64,000 nucleotides of DNA from Kitasatospora sp. GAS204B (GCF_029892155.1 NZ_JARZAG010000005.1:186001-250000); one strand, 5' to 3'. Counted from the first letter of the stretch, positions 17,742 through 27,871 are shown. Notes: a model not told the origin generated them from the sequence alone. A program made the numbers and translations.

Positions 17742-18155
17742 CAAACGGTACCTGCCGTTCGCAGATCTTGGTGGAGTGCTCAAAACCGTTGAGATGCTCC
17801 CACGGGGCTCGACAACGGGCAACGGATCCTGCCGGGCGGACGGTCCGCGGCGATCCTCCTGCTCCGCCACCACCCGGTGCTGGGCCTGGCCTTGGGGTCC
17901 CCCAGGATCGAGCGGAACGGCCGTCAGCGTCTCGGAGGTCTCCATGCGCGCGCCCTACGTGCGGCGCCCGGAGCTGACCAGAGTGCCTTGAAATCACCCA
18001 TAGTTGTACAGACAGGCCGCTCCGCATGCCCACAATGTTGTGCAGACATCTTGCTGCCGAAGATTGGTCGGTTGGAGTTCTTCCAAACGTACTCATCGGT
18101 AGCTACGGTTCCGGCTGTCATGCACAGCTGACCTTCCTCCAGGAGCCGTTCCCCC
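17742..18155. promoter_or_regulatory. Divergent intergenic region with two small palindromes
   Basis: This 414-base stretch separates the oxygenase pair from the secreted phosphodiesterase gene. It is less GC-rich than its surroundings. CACAATGTTGTG (18031-18042) and TTGGA-N5-TCCAA (18072-18086) are inverted repeats upstream of the phosphodiesterase and may be operators. Bases 17742-17945 may encode an N-terminal extension of the oxygenase if the ATG at 17945 is used. No other gene is seen. Confidence 0.4.
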
Positions 18156-19208
18156 ATGACCCTGCGCCGCTCCGCTGTCGCGCTCTCCTCCGCCGCCGCC
18201 GCGCTCACCCTGCTCACCGGCACCGCCGCCACCAGCGCCTCGGCCGCCGCCACCGGCCCGGCCGCCCCCGCCGGCAGCACGCTGTCCGTCTTCGCCTGGA
18301 ACGTCGACCTCGGCACCTCCGTGGTCGACTGGAGCCAGAACGAGAAGGCCAGCACCCGCACCCCCGTGGTCGAGTCGATCATCCGCCAGCACAGCGCCGA
18401 CGTGGTGGTCCTGGACGAACTGTTCAACGACTCCTCGATCAGCGACATCAACAGCAAGCTCGCCGACCTCTACCCCTACCGCACCCCGGTGGTCGGCGGC
18501 ACCTGCTCCGGCGGCGGCTGGAACGGCACCAGCGGCAACTGCTCCAGCTCCCCGTTCGTGATCAACGGCGGGACGATGATCCTCTCGAAGTACCCGATCA
18601 CCGCCCAGTACCAGCACGTCTTCTCCAACTCCACCTACGGCACCTGGGACTACCACTCGGACAAGGGCGCCGCGCTGGTCCAGGTCGACAAGGGCGGCGT
18701 GAAGACCTGGGTGGCCGGCACCCACCTGCAGGCCGACGAGTCCGACACCTCCACCGACACCACCCAGGCCACCCGGCTCGCCCAGCTCGGCGAGATCAAG
18801 TCCTGGGTGAACGGGATCGTCGGCACCAGCGCCCCGGTGCTCTTCGGCGGCGACCTGAACGTGGAGTACTACCACGGCCAGGCGCGCGGCGACTACGCCA
18901 ACGCGCAGAACGCGGTGAACGGCGTGCTCGGCTCGCCCGCGCTGGACCCCAACCAGACCGTGACCACGATGGACTGCACGGTCTCCGCCTGGTGCCAGTA
19001 CATGAGCGGCATCGAGACCTTCCCGGTCGACTACCGCGACGACCTGGACTACCTCGGCTACCTGAACGAGGCCGGCCGCCCCACCCCGGTCGCGCTGCCG
19101 AACGTCGCGATCGACCTCGACCCGCAGGCCGGCTGGAGCGCCGGTCAGCTGGACACCAACTCCCCCAGCGACCACTACCCGGTCGAGGCCACCTTCCAGC
19201 TCGGCTGA
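18156..19208 (+). CDS. Secreted sphingomyelinase-like endonuclease/exonuclease/phosphatase-fold hydrolase
   Basis: The 350-aa protein has a signal peptide (MTLRRS, hydrophobic core, ATSASA cleavage near residue 31) and a metal-dependent phosphodiesterase domain. Landmarks are FAWNVDLG at the start, LDELFND (metal-binding Glu), AGTHLQA, GGDLNVE (catalytic Asp/Asn) and the terminal SDHYPVEA. The pattern and length match secreted neutral sphingomyelinase C/phospholipase-like enzymes, though nuclease activity in this fold cannot be excluded. AGGAG lies 11 bases before the ATG. It is convergent with helY across a 14-bp stem terminator and would act outside the cell, for example in phosphorus scavenging. 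Confidence 0.8.
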   Translation: MTLRRSAVALSSAAAALTLLTGTAATSASAAATGPAAPAGSTLSVFAWNVDLGTSVVDWSQNEKASTRTPVVESIIRQHSADVVVLDELFNDSSISDINSKLADLYPYRTPVVGGTCSGGGWNGTSGNCSSSPFVINGGTMILSKYPITAQYQHVFSNSTYGTWDYHSDKGAALVQVDKGGVKTWVAGTHLQADESDTSTDTTQATRLAQLGEIKSWVNGIVGTSAPVLFGGDLNVEYYHGQARGDYANAQNAVNGVLGSPALDPNQTVTTMDCTVSAWCQYMSGIETFPVDYRDDLDYLGYLNEAGRPTPVALPNVAIDLDPQAGWSAGQLDTNSPSDHYPVEATFQLG

Positions 19209-19230
19209 CCCCCACCGGCCCGAGCCACAG

Positions 19231-19263
19231 CTGCCCCCGACCGTGCACGACGGTCGGGGGCAG
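19231..19263. terminator. Bidirectional terminator, 14-bp perfect stem
   Basis: CTGCCCCCGACCGT pairs perfectly with ACGGTCGGGGGCAG around a 5-base loop. It lies between the convergent phosphodiesterase and helY stops. Confidence 0.82.
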
Positions 19264-19290
19264 CCGCACTTCGCGGAATCCGACGGCCCG

Positions 19291-22134
19291 TCAGGCCACC
19301 GACGAGTACGCGATGATCCCGCGCCGTAGCGCGTCCACCGCCTTGCGGGCCGTGGAGCGCAGCTGGGCATCCTCGCCGGCCGCGTCCTGGATCTGGCCGA
19401 GCACGTCGATCAGTTGCTTGGTCCAGCGCACGAAGTCGCCGGCGGGCATCTCGGCGTCGCGCAGCACCGCGTCCAGGCTGTGGCCCAGCGCCCAGCGGTA
19501 GGCGACCCAGGCGAAGCCCAGGTCGGGCTCGCGCTGGCCGACGCCCTCGGCGGTGTTGATCCGGTGCTGCTCCTCCAGGGCGTCCAGGTGGCCCCAGATC
19601 CGGACCATCCGGCCGAGCGCCTCCTTGGCGCCGCCCTCCGGCAGGCGCGGGGTCGCCGCGTCGTCGGACTGGCGGGCTTCGTAGACCAACGCCGAGGCGC
19701 AGGCCGCGAGTTCGGCGGCGGCCAGGTCCTTCCAGACGCCTTCGCGGATGCACTCGGAGGCGAGCAGGTCGAGTTCGCCGTAGAGCCGGCCGAGCCGCTT
19801 GCCGTCGTCGGTCACCGAGTCGCCGACCAGGTAGCCGAGGTCGGTGAGCAGCCCGCTGACCCGGTCGAAGGTGCGCGCGATGGTGTGGGTGCGCGAGCGC
19901 ATCTTGCGCTCCAGCACCTCGGTGTCGCGGTGCAGCCGCTGGTAGCGCTCGGCCCAGCGGGCGTGGTTCTCCCGGTCGTCGCAGCCGTGGCAGGGGTGCT
20001 GGCGCAACTCCGTGCGCAGCCGGGCGATCTGCGGGTCGTCGGCGGCGGCCGCCCGGCCCTTGCGGTAGCGCTCGGGCTCCAGGTGGCCGGCCTTGGTGCG
20101 CAGCGCGGAGGCCAGGTCGCGGCGGGACTGCGGGCTGCGCGGGTTGAAGGACTTGGGGATCTTCACCCGCTCGATGGCCACCACCGGGTACGGGAAGTCG
20201 ATCATCGCCAGCCGCTTGACCTGCCGCTCGGCGGTGAGCACCACCGGGCGCGGCCCGTCCTGGTAGTCGGGGTGCCGGATCGCGCCGCGGCCGTTGCGGC
20301 TGACCGGCGGCAGGCCCGGGTCGATGACCAGCGCCAGCCCCGCGAACTTGCCGGTCGGCACGTGGATCACGTCGCCCGGCTTCAGCGCCTCGATCGCCTC
20401 GATCGCGGCCGCCCGGCGCTGGCTGCCGCCCTCGCGGGCCAGCTCGTTCTCCCGGTCCTTCAGCTCCCGGCGCAGGTCCATGTACTCCTGGAAGTCGCCG
20501 AGGTGACAGGTCATCGCCTCGCGGTAGCCGTCCAGGCCCTCCTCGTTGCGCTGCACCTGCCGGGAGATGCCGACCACCGAACGGTCCGCCTGGAACTGGG
20601 CGAAGGAGGTCTCCAGGAGTTCGCGCGAGCGGTGCCGCCCGAACTGACCGACCAGGTTGACGGCCATGTTGTAGGACGGCTTGAAGGAGGAGCGCAGCGG
20701 GTAGGTGCGGGTGCCGGCCAGGCCGGCCAGCGCCTCCGGGTCCAGGCCGCGCTGCCAGAGCACCACCGCGTGGCCCTCGACGTCGATGCCGCGCCGCCCG
20801 GCACGGCCGGTCAGCTGGGTGTACTCGCCGGGGGTGATGTCGGCGTGCATCTCGCCGTTCCACTTGACCAGCTTCTCCAACACCACCGAGCGGGCCGGCA
20901 TGTTGATGCCCAGCGCCAGCGTCTCGGTCGCGAAGACGGCCTTGACCAGGCCCTTCAGGAAGAGCTCCTCGACCACCTCCTTGAACCGGGGCAGCATGCC
21001 GGCGTGGTGCGCGGCCACCCCGCGCTCCAGCGCGTCCAGCCACTCGAAGTAGCCGAGCACGTGCAGGTCCTCGTCGGGGATCGCGGCGCAGCGGTCCTCC
21101 ACGATGGCCCGCACCTGCAGCCGCTCCTGCTCGTCGTTGAGCCGCAGCCCGGAGGTGAGCACCTGCTGGACGGCGGCCTCGCAGCCGGCCCGGCTGAAGA
21201 TGAAGGTGATCGCGGGCAGCAGGCCCTCGGCGTCCAGCCGGTCGATCACGTCGGCCCGGCCCGGCGTCCAGACCCGCCCGGGGCGCCCGCTCGGCATCGA
21301 GCGGCCCCGCCCGCGCCCGGCGAACCGGGGGTTGCGGTCGGCCTCGCTGCGGGCGAGGCGGACCAGCTCGGGGTTGACCGCCTTGGCCGGATTCTTCTGG
21401 CTGAACTTGGGGCGGCCGTCCACGTCCGGGTCGGAGAACAGGTCGTACATCCGGTTGCCGGCCATCACGTGCTGCCAGAGCGGGACCGGGCGGTGCTCGG
21501 CGACGATCACCTTGGTGCCGCCGCGCACGGTGTCCAGCCAGTCGCCGAACTCCTCGGCGTTGGAGACGGTGGCCGAGAGCGAGACCAGGGTGACGGACTC
21601 GGGCAGGTGGATGATCACCTCCTCCCAGACCGCGCCACGGAACCGGTCGGCGAGGTAGTGCACCTCGTCCATCACCACGTAACCGAGGCCGTCCAGGGTG
21701 TGCGAGTTCGCGTAGAGCATGTTCCGCAGCACCTCGGTGGTCATCACCACCACGGGTGCGTCGCCGTTGACCGAGTTGTCGCCGGTCAGCAGGCCGACCT
21801 TGGCGGCGCCGTAGCGCTTGACCAGGTCGGCGTACTTCTGGTTCGACAGGGCCTTGATCGGGGTGGTGTAGAAGCACTTGCGGCCGGCCGCCAGGGCCAG
21901 GTGGACCGCGAACTCGCCCACGATGGTCTTGCCGGAGCCGGTCGGCGCGGCGACCAGGACGCCCTGACCCTCCTCGAGGGTCCGGCAGGCCTCCAGCTGG
22001 AACTCGTCGAGCGGGAAGTCGTACAGCTCGCGGAAACCGTACAGGGCGGTGGCCTGCTCCTTGGCGCGGCGGCGGGAGGCCGCGTACGCCTCGGCGGGGC
22101 TCATCGCATCGTCGTCGGACAGGGCGCTGCTCAT
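19291..22134 (-). CDS. helY: Ski2/Mtr4-like DEAD/DEAH helicase HelY
   Basis: The 947-aa SF2 helicase has Walker A APTGSGKT (64-71), Walker B DEVH (156-159), SLSATVSN, and motifs V-VI in TETLALGINMPARS and EYTQLTGRAGRRGID. The C-terminal DSHCT domain (about 780-945) includes LARTF-like helices ending MPAGDFVRWTKQLIDVLGQI. HelY is the actinobacterial Ski2-like helicase; an RNA-remodelling role is inferred from the family. The ATG at 22134 (MSSALSDDDAMSPAEAYA) has AGAGG upstream and fits better than an ATG at 22209. In mycobacteria helY follows tatC directly, but here it is 38 kb from tatC. A PafBC-type promoter match lies about 135 bases upstream. Confidence 0.92.
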   Translation of the reverse strand: MSSALSDDDAMSPAEAYAASRRRAKEQATALYGFRELYDFPLDEFQLEACRTLEEGQGVLVAAPTGSGKTIVGEFAVHLALAAGRKCFYTTPIKALSNQKYADLVKRYGAAKVGLLTGDNSVNGDAPVVVMTTEVLRNMLYANSHTLDGLGYVVMDEVHYLADRFRGAVWEEVIIHLPESVTLVSLSATVSNAEEFGDWLDTVRGGTKVIVAEHRPVPLWQHVMAGNRMYDLFSDPDVDGRPKFSQKNPAKAVNPELVRLARSEADRNPRFAGRGRGRSMPSGRPGRVWTPGRADVIDRLDAEGLLPAITFIFSRAGCEAAVQQVLTSGLRLNDEQERLQVRAIVEDRCAAIPDEDLHVLGYFEWLDALERGVAAHHAGMLPRFKEVVEELFLKGLVKAVFATETLALGINMPARSVVLEKLVKWNGEMHADITPGEYTQLTGRAGRRGIDVEGHAVVLWQRGLDPEALAGLAGTRTYPLRSSFKPSYNMAVNLVGQFGRHRSRELLETSFAQFQADRSVVGISRQVQRNEEGLDGYREAMTCHLGDFQEYMDLRRELKDRENELAREGGSQRRAAAIEAIEALKPGDVIHVPTGKFAGLALVIDPGLPPVSRNGRGAIRHPDYQDGPRPVVLTAERQVKRLAMIDFPYPVVAIERVKIPKSFNPRSPQSRRDLASALRTKAGHLEPERYRKGRAAAADDPQIARLRTELRQHPCHGCDDRENHARWAERYQRLHRDTEVLERKMRSRTHTIARTFDRVSGLLTDLGYLVGDSVTDDGKRLGRLYGELDLLASECIREGVWKDLAAAELAACASALVYEARQSDDAATPRLPEGGAKEALGRMVRIWGHLDALEEQHRINTAEGVGQREPDLGFAWVAYRWALGHSLDAVLRDAEMPAGDFVRWTKQLIDVLGQIQDAAGEDAQLRSTARKAVDALRRGIIAYSSVA

Positions 22135-22257
22135 CGGCGTCACCTCTTCTTCCCGTGGTGGTGGGTCGCAGACGGTGACGCCTGCGGCTGCGGGCCGGCT
22201 CCGGGGCACTGGGCCGAACGGGGCGCGCAGCTGGTCTGGTCGGTGTGGTGTTCCAGC

Positions 22258-22272
22258 ATCTCAGCCTGAGAT
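22258..22272. promoter_or_regulatory. 15-bp palindrome in helY upstream region
   Basis: ATCTCAG-C-CTGAGAT is a perfect palindrome with a single central base. It overlaps the candidate helY -10 element (TAATCT, 22269-22274, minus strand), so a protein bound here could block initiation. No known regulator is assigned. Confidence 0.4.
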
Positions 22273-22291
22273 TACCCGCCGGGGCTGACAT
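22269..22291 (-). promoter_or_regulatory. Candidate PafBC-dependent (RecA-NDp-like) promoter of helY
   Basis: On the minus strand TGTCAG (22285-22290) is followed after exactly 10 bases by TAATCT (22269-22274). The RecA-NDp consensus is TTGTCRGTG-N8-TANNNT; the match covers TGTCRG and TANNNT at the right spacing but not the TG dinucleotide. It lies in the 311-bp gap between helY and the roadblock-like gene, which otherwise holds a TACAGT hexamer at 22403-22408 that may be the -10 of the rightward gene. pafB and pafC are in this window. Confidence 0.45.
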
Positions 22292-22445
22292 TGATCGCAC
22301 CGTTTTCCCGACCTTGAACGATCACTCATGGTCCCCATCGATCAGGCACGACCGCCTTCGTTCAGCTGTGAACATTTGTCAACCGAGCGTTGCGGTTCTC
22401 CCTACAGTCAGCGACACAGACCTGGTCACCTGGAGGGGCGCAGAC

Positions 22446-22820
22446 ATGGCGAACGTGGACACCTCGCTCAAGGAAGCGATCAGCATCGAGGGCGCGATCG
22501 GCGTCGCGCTGGTCGACTACGGCAGCGGGATGGCGCTCGGCGCGCTGGGCGACAGCCCCGAGCTGGACCTGAACGTGGCGGCGGCCGGCAACACCGATGT
22601 GGTGCGGGCCAAGATGCGCACCATGGAGATGCTCAATCTGCACGACAACGAGATCGAGGACATCCTCATCTCGCTGACCAACCAGTACCACCTGATCCGG
22701 CCGCTGACCCGGCCGGGCGGCCGCGGGCTCTTCCTCTACCTCGCGCTCGCGCGCAGCCGCTCCAACCTCGCGATGGCCCGCCACCAGCTCAAGCTGATCG
22801 AGGCCGGCCTGGAGATCTGA
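22446..22820 (+). CDS. Roadblock/LC7-like small protein
   Basis: The 124-aa cytosolic protein has the alternating strand-helix pattern of roadblock/LC7 domains: AIGVALVDYGSGMALGALGD, a helix VVRAKMRTMEMLNL, strand DILISLTNQYHLIRPL and GLFLYLALARSRSNLAMARHQL. Bacterial roadblock proteins often regulate small Ras-like GTPases (MglB, streptomycete conservons), but no GTPase, histidine-kinase-like or DUF742 gene is adjacent, so this is an orphan. GGAGG precedes the ATG at 22446. Its 3' end overlaps the convergent aminotransferase gene by 32 bases. Confidence 0.7.
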   Translation: MANVDTSLKEAISIEGAIGVALVDYGSGMALGALGDSPELDLNVAAAGNTDVVRAKMRTMEMLNLHDNEIEDILISLTNQYHLIRPLTRPGGRGLFLYLALARSRSNLAMARHQLKLIEAGLEI

Positions 22821-24033
22821 GCAGCCCGGCCAGGCCGGCCGCGAGCTTCTCGTACTCCTCGGCCCGGTTGTAGACCTGCGCGCTGATCCGCAGCACCCCG
22901 CCGCCCGCCCACGGCCGCACCGCGACGCGCGCGCCGAGCTCGTCCCGGACGGCGCCCATCAGCGCCCGCACGCCAGCCTCGTCCTCGGCCACTCCGGCGG
23001 GCAGCCGCACCGCCCGCATCGCCAGCCGATCGGAGCCGGGCAGCGGCGGCAGGCCGGCCAACTCGGTGAGCAGGTGCTGACCGTGGGCCGCCAGCCGCGC
23101 GTTGTGCTCGCGCACCCGTTCGACGCCGAGCTCGTCCAGCACCCGCAGCGCGGCAGGGGCGGCCAGCCAGCCGGTGTAGTCGGCGGTGCCACGCCACTCG
23201 ACGTTGGACGGGAAGCCGCGCTCGTGCTCCCAGGAGTAGGTGAGTGGGCGGACCCGCTCGCGCCAGGCCTCGCTGACCGCGAGGACGGCGGTGGGGCGGG
23301 GCGCGAAGGCCCACTTGTGCAGGTTGCCGAACCAGAAATCGGGCCAGCAGAAATCGGGCCGGGAGAGATCAGAGCGCGAGAAGTCGGGCCGGTCGACTTC
23401 CGCATCAGGCCGCAGGTCGGGAGCCAGCATGCCAGGCGCGTGCGCGGCGTCGACCATGGTCAGCACCCCGCGCTCGGCGAGCGCCCGCAGCAGCGCCGGG
23501 GTGGCGATCTCGCGGGCCGTGGGCGAGGTGATCCGGTCCAGCAGCGCGACCCTGGTCCGCTCGGTGACGGCATCGAGCACGGCGCGGGCCGGGTCCGCCT
23601 CGTCCAGCGCCAGCCGGGCCACCCGGACGGTGGCGCCGCACTCGGCCGCCCGGCGCTCGGCGGCCCGGGTGACCACGCCGTAGCCGTGGTCGGTCACCAG
23701 GATCTCGTCGCCGGGCTGGAACGGAACGCTGTCCAGCGCCACCGCGACCGCCTCGGTCACGTTGCTGAGCAGCGCCAGCCCGGCCGGATCCGCGCCCAGC
23801 ACCGGGGCGATCGCGGTGCGGGCGGCCGCGACCCGCTCGGGCAGGGCGAGGAAGAAGCCGTCCGGGTCGGCCTCCTGCTCGGCCCGGAACACCTCCTGGG
23901 CCTCGCGCACCGGGATCGGGACGGCACCGTAGGAGCCGTGGTTGAGGTGCGCGAGGGCCGGGTCGAGCGCGAACAGCTCGGCGGCACCGGGGATGGGGGC
24001 GGGGGCGTCCGCTGCGGACACGTCGGCTGTCAC
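22789..24033 (-). CDS. Class V PLP-dependent aminotransferase (isopenicillin N epimerase-like)
   Basis: The 414-aa enzyme is a fold-type I PLP protein of the NifS/epimerase group. It shows LNHGSYGAVP at the N-terminus, the cofactor Asp in TMVDAAHAPGM and the Schiff-base lysine in WFGNLHKWAFAPRP. Just before the lysine there is a run of five-residue repeats (RPDFS RSDLS RPDFC WPDFW) absent from ordinary family members. The start is GTG at 24033: AAGGG lies 7 bases upstream and the alpha-galactosidase TGA ends 4 bases before it, so the two genes are translationally linked. It closes the transporter operon. The substrate is unknown; amino acid epimerisation or desulfuration are family possibilities. 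Confidence 0.83.
   Translation of the reverse strand: MTADVSAADAPAPIPGAAELFALDPALAHLNHGSYGAVPIPVREAQEVFRAEQEADPDGFFLALPERVAAARTAIAPVLGADPAGLALLSNVTEAVAVALDSVPFQPGDEILVTDHGYGVVTRAAERRAAECGATVRVARLALDEADPARAVLDAVTERTRVALLDRITSPTAREIATPALLRALAERGVLTMVDAAHAPGMLAPDLRPDAEVDRPDFSRSDLSRPDFCWPDFWFGNLHKWAFAPRPTAVLAVSEAWRERVRPLTYSWEHERGFPSNVEWRGTADYTGWLAAPAALRVLDELGVERVREHNARLAAHGQHLLTELAGLPPLPGSDRLAMRAVRLPAGVAEDEAGVRALMGAVRDELGARVAVRPWAGGGVLRISAQVYNRAEEYEKLAAGLAGLLRSPGRPRSA
23328..23400 (-). repeat. 15-bp coding repeats giving pentapeptide units
   Basis: Four to five degenerate 15-base units (plus-strand forms such as CAGAAATCGGGCCGG and GAGAAGTCGGGCCGG) lie in frame inside the aminotransferase gene. 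They encode consecutive five-residue units of form xDFxx or xDLxx, the pentapeptide-repeat pattern, immediately before the catalytic lysine. Confidence 0.75.
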
Positions 24034-24037
24034 GGGA

Positions 24038-25816
24038 TCACCCTTGACCAAGCCGGTCGGCCGGCGCAAGGGTCAGCAACCCGCCGCGCGGCACCGTGAC
24101 CGCCAACTCCTGCCCTGCCACGGTGACCGTCGTGTCCGCCACGGTGGCGCCCGCGCAGTCGCGCACCAGCAGGCGCAGCGGGCCCGGCGAGCGATCGAAC
24201 GCCAGCCGGACCAGCGGATCGGGGTCGGCGTTGGCCACCAGCAGCAGCTCGAAGGCACCGGTGACGGTGATCGGCACCGGCGCGTACCGCCCGAAGGCCA
24301 GCCCGGCGCCCTGCCGGGACTCCAGCAGCGGATAGCCCGACTCGGGCCGGTGCGGCCGGAACGCGCCGCGCTGCAGCAGCCCCACGTGCTCGCGCATCAC
24401 CGCCAACCAGAACCGCAGCACCGCCAGTTGCCCGGCATCCTGGGTGCCCAGGTCCACCGAGACCTGGGCGGTGGCGAAGAGCACCGACTGGAGCAGCACC
24501 GCGATCTCCACCGGCCGCTCGCCCGGGTGCCAGGTGAGCGGGTCGGCGTGCACGGCCAGCGGCCCGGCGGTGAGCCGCAGGTCGGCGGTGCGGGCCCGGT
24601 TCTCCACCGCGTTGTGCGGGCAGTCGGTGGCCCGCACCATGGTGGCGTACGGCCACAACCCCGGTCCCACGTACGGCTGCCGGTGCTCGATCAGCAGCTC
24701 GGGACGCTGCGGACGCAGGCGCTCGTCCAGCCCGGTCAGCAACGCCCGCAGGCCCTCGGCGACCGCCTGCCGGTCGGTGGCGTGCCGGGCGAAGGTGTCG
24801 ATGAAGTCGATCTTCAGCCCGTCCGCGCCGTACTCCTCCACCAGCGCCGCGAGCCGCTCGATCAGGTGCTCGCGCACCTCGGGGTCGGCCGGGTCGAGGA
24901 CCGAGGTCTCCAACTCCTCCAGGTGGGCGAGCCGCCGGTCGGCGAACCGCATGCCGGCGGCGCTGCGGTCGCCCGCGAAGGGCAGCGCGACCCAGAGCAG
25001 GTAGGCCAGGCCCAGCGCGCGCACCCGGGCCACATGGTCGGCGAGGTCCGGGAACGGGCCCTGCGCGGGCTGCCAGTCGCCGGTGGTGGCGTAGGAGCGG
25101 GTGGTCTCCTCGGTCTGCCAGCCGTCGTCGACGATCAGCGCGCCGAAGCCCAGCGGCACCGCGAGCGCGGCCAGCCGCTCGACCTCGGCGGCCGTGATCT
25201 CCAGGTGGCGGACGTACCAGGTGCAGAAGACCGGCTCGAAAGCGCCGTCGGGCGCCGCCGGTTGCGCACCGGTGCCCCACCAGGCGACCATCTCGGCGAT
25301 GGTCTCGGCGAAATGACGTCCCGTCAGATCAAGCCGCAGGGACAGTGGTTCGCGGTCCACCTGGTGCTCCACCCACCAGACGAACTCGCCGGTCTCCTCC
25401 ACCGCCCCCTCGCCGATGGTCACCGGCCGCAGCAGCTCACCGACCGCGAAGGTGCACAACGCCGTGTCGCCGGCGCCGAGCAGGCTGCCGATCGGCACCC
25501 CGGCGGCCAGGTCGGCCACCCGGGGCTTGCTCCAGGAGGGCGGCAGCCAGCGGGAGTCCGTGTGCGGGCGCCACAGGCCGGTGGCGCCCGCACACGGCAG
25601 CCGCCACTCGACCCGCACCCGGGCGGGCCGCTCGCCGAGGGGTTCGGCCTCCACCAGCAGCAGCCGCTGATCGCCGCCACGCACCCGCGCCTCGACACCC
25701 GCCGCCCCGATCGCGGTCACCCGCAGCCGCAACCCCGGTACGCCGGTGTCCAGTTCTCGCACGCTCTCGGTCAGCCCCGAGCTCGGCGCGCTGCCGTCCC
25801 AGTTCAGCGGAGACAC
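24038..25816 (-). CDS. GH36-family alpha-galactosidase
   Basis: The 592-aa enzyme hydrolyses terminal alpha-galactosides by a retaining mechanism. An N-terminal beta-sandwich precedes a TIM barrel with FCTWYVRH, ALIVDDGWQ and YGADGLKIDFIDTF, where the Asp after LKI is the expected nucleophile. ATMVRATDCPHN may carry the acid/base Asp. A C-terminal beta domain follows. No signal peptide is present, so it should act on imported sugar. The start is GTG at 25816 with GGCGAG upstream. It lies 76 bp after the last transporter ATPase gene and is coupled to the aminotransferase gene. The gap holds a CTTTCGAAAG palindrome (25829-25838). Confidence 0.85.
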   Translation of the reverse strand: MSPLNWDGSAPSSGLTESVRELDTGVPGLRLRVTAIGAAGVEARVRGGDQRLLLVEAEPLGERPARVRVEWRLPCAGATGLWRPHTDSRWLPPSWSKPRVADLAAGVPIGSLLGAGDTALCTFAVGELLRPVTIGEGAVEETGEFVWWVEHQVDREPLSLRLDLTGRHFAETIAEMVAWWGTGAQPAAPDGAFEPVFCTWYVRHLEITAAEVERLAALAVPLGFGALIVDDGWQTEETTRSYATTGDWQPAQGPFPDLADHVARVRALGLAYLLWVALPFAGDRSAAGMRFADRRLAHLEELETSVLDPADPEVREHLIERLAALVEEYGADGLKIDFIDTFARHATDRQAVAEGLRALLTGLDERLRPQRPELLIEHRQPYVGPGLWPYATMVRATDCPHNAVENRARTADLRLTAGPLAVHADPLTWHPGERPVEIAVLLQSVLFATAQVSVDLGTQDAGQLAVLRFWLAVMREHVGLLQRGAFRPHRPESGYPLLESRQGAGLAFGRYAPVPITVTGAFELLLVANADPDPLVRLAFDRSPGPLRLLVRDCAGATVADTTVTVAGQELAVTVPRGGLLTLAPADRLGQG

Positions 25817-25892
25817 AGATACTCGCCTTTCGAAAGTGGATCCCGGTCGGACGAGGCCCTCAATGGGTTCCCCGCCCCGCCCGACCGGGGGT

Positions 25893-26872
<980 letters not shown>

Positions 26873-26879
<7 letters not shown>

Positions 26880-27871
26880 GGGGATGCCACCTCCGGGTGG
26901 ACACAGGCGCTGCGGTGCCCGCTGGGGGCGACCTGGACCAGCGGGGGCCGGGCGTCGGTACAGGCGGCCTGCGGGGCGGCCGCGTAGAGCGGGCAGCGCG
27001 GGTGGAACGCGCAGCCGGCCGGCGGCGAGAGCAGCGAGGGCGGCGAGCCGGGAATGGCCCGCAGCGCCGCCTCCTCTCCCTGCGCACCGCCGGCGTCCAG
27101 GCGCGGCAGCGAGTCCAGCAGGCCGCGGGTGTACGGGTGCCGGGGCGCGGTGAAGAGCGCGTCGGCGTCCGCCTGTTCGACGGCCGAGCCGCCGTACATC
27201 ACCAGCACGTCGTCGGCCACCCGGGCGATCACCCCGAGGTCGTGGGTGATCATGATGATGCCCAGTCCCCGCTCCTCCTTGAGCTTCATCAGCAGGTCGA
27301 GCACCTGGGCCTGGACCGTGACGTCCAGCGCGGTGGTCGGCTCGTCGGCGATGATCAGCTCGGGCTCGCAGGAGAGCGCGAGCGCGATCATCGCGCGCTG
27401 GCGCATGCCGCCGGAGAACTGGTGCGGGTACTCCCCCGCCCGGCGGGCCGGCTCGGGGATCCCGACGTCGCCGAGCACCTCCACGGCACGGGCCCAGGCC
27501 GTCCTGCGGCTGGAGCCGAAGTGCTCCCGGTGCGCCTCGGCGATCTGGTCGCCGATGGTGAAGTACGGGTGCAGCGCGGTGAGCGCGTCCTGGAAGATCA
27601 TCGCCATCCGCCGCCCGCGCAGCCGGCGCACCGTCTCGTCGGGCGCCCCGATCAGCTCGGTGCCGTCGAAGTCGACCGAGCCGGTGACCTCGGCCCCACG
27701 GTGCAGGCCCATCACGGCCAGCGAGGTGACCGACTTGCCCGAACCCGACTCGCCGACGATCCCCAGGGTGCGGCCGCGCTCGACGTCGAAGTCGACGCCC
27801 TTGACCGCCCGGACCAGCCCCTCGGCGGTGCTGAACTCGACCGCGAGGTCGCGGACCTGAAGCAGCGTCAC
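26873..27871 (-). CDS. Oligopeptide/dipeptide-type ABC importer ATPase (DppD/OppD-like)
   Basis: The 332-aa ATPase has Walker A GESGSGKS, signature [15 protein letters not shown], Walker [13 protein letters not shown] and the oligo_HPY-type C-terminal region [10 protein letters not shown]. The start is GTG at 27871 ([13 protein letters not shown]), overlapping the permease stop by 4 bases (GTGA). Earlier ATGs in this frame lie inside the permease gene and give unrelated sequence. Confidence 0.93.

Noticed and set aside
17659..18096. 145-codon minus-strand open frame upstream of the oxygenase pair
   Set aside because: It overlaps the oxygenase start in another frame and shows no domain or ribosome site.
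19414..22269. 951-codon plus-strand open frame opposite helY
   Set aside because: It is the antisense shadow of the helicase, whose SF2 motifs are all intact on the minus strand.
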